From JBDTGE01 sp050742975 (GTDB lineage: Bacteria; Actinomycetota; Actinomycetes; Mycobacteriales; Jatrophihabitantaceae), in the NCBI GenBank assembly GCA_050742975.1, contig JBOGDQ010000095.1, positions 1 to 7,705 of the forward strand: DNA of 7,705 nt. The letters run 5' to 3'. Positions 5,486 to 7,705 of this stretch are shown here, in pieces (position 1 is the stretch's first letter; each line of letters starts with the position of its first letter). The position numbers and the translations under genes were made by a program. Below the pieces are notes generated by a model that worked only from the letters and a program-made list of their open reading frames with translations, searched no databases and was not told where the DNA came from.

Positions 5486-6298
5486 TCACCGCAGCGTTGC
5501 GAGCACGTCATCGAGCCGCTTGCGGGTCGGTGTCCGACCGTGCTCCACGAACCACTCCCGGCCCATCGCCAGTCGAAACACCGTGACCGGTAGCTGCAGG
5601 AGCCGGCTCAGGATCCGGGGGGCATCACCGTCGGCTGTCATCTGACTGGCGTGTGCCTGCATCGCGGCACGTTTCTGGTCCAGGAATCCTGTGACGTCGA
5701 CGCGGTGGGTGATCCGGCTCGGGTCGGCGAACAGATCATCGAACCGCGATGGCCTGAGATCGGCCGAGCCACGGGTGAACGGGCGGACCACCCGCAGCGC
5801 GCGTTGCAGGGCCCGCCGGTCGACGGTGGCTTCCAGAACGACGGGTGTGCCGGCCAACGCGGCTGCGTGAAGCCCGGCGCGGTGAACCTGCACGTGGTCG
5901 GGATGGCCGTACCCACCGGCAGGGTCATAGATGGTCAGCACCCCGGCGTCCTCCTCAGCTAACAGCTGCGCCAACGCCACCGCCGCGGCCGGTACCGGCG
6001 TTCGTGAGAACGCGTTCGGTGCGGTGCTGGGATGTTCGGCCATGCCCGAGTCGGCGAAGCCGAGCAGGACCGCGCGCGCGCATCCCAGTGCGTGCGCTGC
6101 GGCGGTGAGTTCGTGACCACGTCGCTCCCCGAGCGGTTGCCGGGCGGCCAGCTCGGCCGAGGCAAGACCTGCCTCGCCCGCGGTGGCTGTCACCAGCACA
6201 ACCCGGTGCCCCTGCGCCGACAAGCGGGCCATGGTGCCGCCCATCAGCAGTGCCTCGTCGTCGGGATGGGCATGGAAGCAGACGATGGTGTGCCTCAC
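5486..6298 (-). CDS. PIG-L/LmbE family zinc-dependent deacetylase (MshB/Mca-like)
   Basis: The product is 270 aa from GTG 6298. Near its N-terminus is AHPDDE (residues 10-15); by comparison with MshB, H11 and D14 bind zinc and D13 is the general base. The third zinc ligand is H135 in GGYGHPDH (128-135), and G(F)ADSGM around 80-86 fits the substrate loop. The family removes the acetyl group from N-acetylglucosamine moieties (MshB, BshB, PIG-L, the teicoplanin deacetylase) or hydrolyses related amides (Mca). There is no signal peptide, so it acts in the cytosol. GTG 6298 is preferred because GAAGGGG lies 8 nt before it; ATG 6319, seven codons upstream, has no clear ribosome site. It is the first gene of the minus-strand block and runs towards the P450 and glycosyltransferase genes, 178 bp before the P450 start. 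With a GT4 enzyme in the same block it probably de-N-acetylates the product of that enzyme (inference). Confidence 0.93.
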   Translation of the reverse strand: MRHTIVCFHAHPDDEALLMGGTMARLSAQGHRVVLVTATAGEAGLASAELAARQPLGERRGHELTAAAHALGCARAVLLGFADSGMAEHPSTAPNAFSRTPVPAAAVALAQLLAEEDAGVLTIYDPAGGYGHPDHVQVHRAGLHAAALAGTPVVLEATVDRRALQRALRVVRPFTRGSADLRPSRFDDLFADPSRITHRVDVTGFLDQKRAAMQAHASQMTADGDAPRILSRLLQLPVTVFRLAMGREWFVEHGRTPTRKRLDDVLATLR

Positions 6299-6306
6299 CG
6301 CGAGCG

Positions 6307-6313
6307 CCCCTTC
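6307..6313 (-). promoter_or_regulatory. ribosome binding site deciding the PIG-L gene start
   Basis: The minus strand reads GAAGGGG, 8 nt and then GTG (6298-6296). ATG 6319 has no comparable site, which favours the GTG start. Confidence 0.5.
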
Positions 6314-6334
6314 GTTCATGTCGATTCGAGAAAG

Positions 6335-6362
6335 AGCCTAGGTACCGTTGCGCTGATGCCAG
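6335..6362 (-). promoter_or_regulatory. possible promoter for the PIG-L / P450 / glycosyltransferase block
   Basis: On the minus strand CTGGCA (6362-6357; four of six bases match TTGACA) is followed after 16 bp by TAGGCT (6340-6335; fits TAnnnT). A start point near 6328 would give about a 30-nt leader containing the GAAGGGG ribosome site. It lies in the only divergent intergenic region of the window. The match is modest and this is a guess from spacing. Confidence 0.28.
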
Positions 6363-6416
6363 GCGCGGCACTGGGCGAACCAGCTGCGCCTCCGCCGCCG
6401 AGAACGGCTCGAGCCG

Positions 6417-6423
6417 AAGGGAG
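6417..6423 (+). promoter_or_regulatory. ribosome binding site for the DMT transporter TTG start
   Basis: AAGGGAG is followed by 8 nt and TTG (6432). This strong site decides the unusual TTG start, and the protein then enters its first membrane helix within five residues. Confidence 0.65.
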
Positions 6424-6431
6424 TCCGCGCG

Positions 6432-7367
6432 TTGCGCAGCCCGTGGCTGGTCGTCCTGCTCAGCCTGCTGGCAGCGGTCAGCTTCGCCGCATCCAGTTCA
6501 CTCAAACACGTCAGCGCCGGACATGTCCCGGACGCGCAGAGCCTGCAACTGAATCGACTGACCCGCTTCGTCCGGGCCACTGCCACTCACCCGTTGTGGC
6601 TGGCCGGTATCGGCTGCGACGTAGTCGGCCTAGCGCTGCAGGTGCTCGCGCTGCACTGGGGCGCGCTCTCGGTTGTGCAACCCCTTCTGATCAGCGGGCT
6701 GCTTTTCGCGTTGGTGCTACGGCAGGTCCATGACCGGCGCAGCGTGTCAGCGCAACACGTGATGTGGGCGGTGCTGCTGGCCGGCGCGATCGCCGGGTTC
6801 GTCGTCCTGGCATCGAACGGCAACGGCTCGCCATTGGGTGAGACCGCTGACCGGCTGCCCGCCGCAGTCGCCGGCGCAGTGGGAGCCGTTCTGACCGCCG
6901 TGTGCATCGAACTCGGGCGTCGACAGCGCGCCGCGGGTCAGGCCGCCGCCCTGCTGGGCATCGCCGTGGGCGTCATCTACGCAGGGACGGCGGCTCTGCT
7001 CAAGTCCCTCACCCACATCGCGGCCAGATCGCTGATGGACGTGGTCACCAGCTGGCAGCTGTACGCCGTTGCCGTCCTGGGGCTCGCGGGGCTGCTGCTC
7101 AACCAGCTCGCCTTCCAGGCCGGACCCATCACCGCGAGCCTGCCAGCGACAGCCACGGTCGACCCACTGCTCAGCATCGTCATCGGCGTCCTGGTCTACG
7201 ACGAGCACATCCGGCGCGGCCCCGGCGGCGGGATCATCCTGATCTGCCTGTTGCTGCTCATGGGCGCCACCGTCGTACAACTCGCCCGATCCACCGCCGA
7301 AAGCGATCCTGCCTCCCCGCGGTCCTCCCCGAGAACCTGCGCTAGACCCACACCGCGCCGCCAGTAA
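6432..7367 (+). CDS. DMT-superfamily, NIPA-like membrane transporter
   Basis: The product is 311 aa and almost wholly hydrophobic, with about nine or ten helices. It begins SPWLVVLLSLLAAVSFAASS, then a short loop with SLKHVSAG, followed by pairs of helices including LALQVLALHWGALSVVQPLL (about 78-97), a repeat in which the second half (LLLNQLAFQAGPITASLPAT, about 221-240) mirrors the first. Such LxxQxxALxxGxLxxVQP and QxAFxxGPLxxSLPA motifs are typical of actinobacterial DMT/EamA proteins related to NIPA magnesium transporters. The substrate is not determined by sequence; Mg2+, a metabolite or a drug are all possible. The C-terminal 25 residues are Ser/Pro/Arg rich and cytosolic. The start is TTG with an excellent ribosome site. 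It is divergent from the PIG-L gene across a 133-bp gap that should hold both promoters, and its end overlaps a converging broken gene by 26 bp. An export role for the neighbouring pathway is possible but unproven. Confidence 0.92.
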   Translation: MRSPWLVVLLSLLAAVSFAASSSLKHVSAGHVPDAQSLQLNRLTRFVRATATHPLWLAGIGCDVVGLALQVLALHWGALSVVQPLLISGLLFALVLRQVHDRRSVSAQHVMWAVLLAGAIAGFVVLASNGNGSPLGETADRLPAAVAGAVGAVLTAVCIELGRRQRAAGQAAALLGIAVGVIYAGTAALLKSLTHIAARSLMDVVTSWQLYAVAVLGLAGLLLNQLAFQAGPITASLPATATVDPLLSIVIGVLVYDEHIRRGPGGGIILICLLLLMGATVVQLARSTAESDPASPRSSPRTCARPTPRRQ

Positions 7368-7705
7368 CGGAAGTGAGTAGCACTGCGCGGAAGTCGCGAC
7401 CGAGATGGCGTGTGCCACCAACGATCCGCGTACTGACCTCTACGGCGTCGCGCGGCAGTTGCTGGCCCTCCAGCTCGCATCGGCTGCGGGCCGGCACGGT
7501 CGACGCCCGACAGCAGTCCGAGCCCGGCGTAGGCGCGAGCCACGTGGATCAGGTCGGCGAACGACTTGTTCCAGAGAACGACGATCGAGGTCACGGCGCC
7601 GAGCGTCGTCCAGCCACCGATCGAGGACAGGCCGCCGTCGACGTGTACGCCGAGCGCGAGCGGCAGCAGAGCCTCGGTCAGGTAGTGCCCGACGCGGTCC
7701 AGGTA
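7342..7705 (-). pseudogene. frame-broken 3' part of a membrane gene resembling CDP-alcohol phosphatidyltransferase; 5' end outside the window
   Basis: From the right edge the minus strand reads YLDRVGHYLTEALLPLALGV, then HVDGGLSSIGGWTTLGAVTS and VVLWNKSFADLIHVARAYAG, with strong third-position GC. I recognise this as the second half of an actinobacterial CDP-alcohol phosphatidyltransferase; in that family the stretch LDRVGDY carries the last two Asp of the DxxDGxxAR(x8)GxxxDxxxD motif. Here the final catalytic Asp is His (DRVGH). Near 7483-7500 the bias moves to another frame, which reads CELEGQQLPRDAVEVSTR, then GTRHLGRDFRAVLLTSVTGG, to TAG 7344-7342. The original frame would run on antisense to the transporter as far as 7196, which is implausible. 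A frameshift plus the altered Asp suggests a dead gene. The rest of the motif lies beyond the window, so the family call is moderate. Confidence 0.45.

Noticed and set aside
7196..7594. Minus-strand 132-codon frame extending deep into the transporter gene
   Set aside because: Only its first part (above about 7490) has coding bias; the remainder is antisense to the transporter. It is treated as part of the frame-broken gene at 7342-7705.
1..7705. Search for tRNA, rRNA, CRISPR repeats, insertion sequences and riboswitches
   Set aside because: No cloverleaf, rRNA-like stretch, regularly spaced direct repeat or transposase motif was seen by eye; short or diverged examples could be missed without computation.

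Overview
The window is high-GC DNA with the codon bias of an actinobacterium: third positions are mostly G or C inside the intact genes, GTG and TTG starts occur, and the families present (class-I type P450, MshB/Mca-like PIG-L hydrolase, GT4 glycosyltransferase, NIPA-like DMT protein) are typical of that phylum. I cannot name the genus. No tRNA, rRNA, CRISPR array or intact mobile element is visible.

Layout. Positions 1-985 hold no intact gene that I can support. They contain a perfect 15-bp-arm hairpin (114-145), a perfect 18-bp palindrome (494-511) and two decayed minus-strand coding stretches (236-610 and 676-about 960). From 986 to 6298 all intact genes are on the minus strand, in transcription order: PIG-L family deacetylase (5486-6298), cytochrome P450 (4144-5307), GT4 glycosyltransferase (2975-4147), a remnant of a YbhN/UPF0104-type flippase-like membrane protein (2566-about 2688), and a 527-residue polytopic membrane protein with a large C-terminal exported domain (986-2569). 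A short divergent promoter region (6299-6431) separates this block from a plus-strand DMT/NIPA-like transporter gene (6432-7367). At the right edge a frame-broken minus-strand gene, resembling the C-terminal half of a CDP-alcohol phosphatidyltransferase, converges on the transporter gene and overlaps its end.

How the genes may work together. The P450 stop and glycosyltransferase start overlap in GTGA, and the flippase remnant stop and membrane-protein start overlap in ATGA, so this was built as a coupled operon. A GT4 enzyme next to a PIG-L deacetylase recalls MshA/MshB of mycothiol synthesis or PIG-A/PIG-L of GPI synthesis: an N-acetylated sugar is transferred and then de-N-acetylated. Here a P450 is added, plus membrane proteins of the type found in surface-glycan or glycolipid assembly. 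The product cannot be read from the sequence. The locus also shows decay (flippase remnant, broken CDP-alcohol transferase, remnants at the left), so the pathway may be reduced or recently rearranged.
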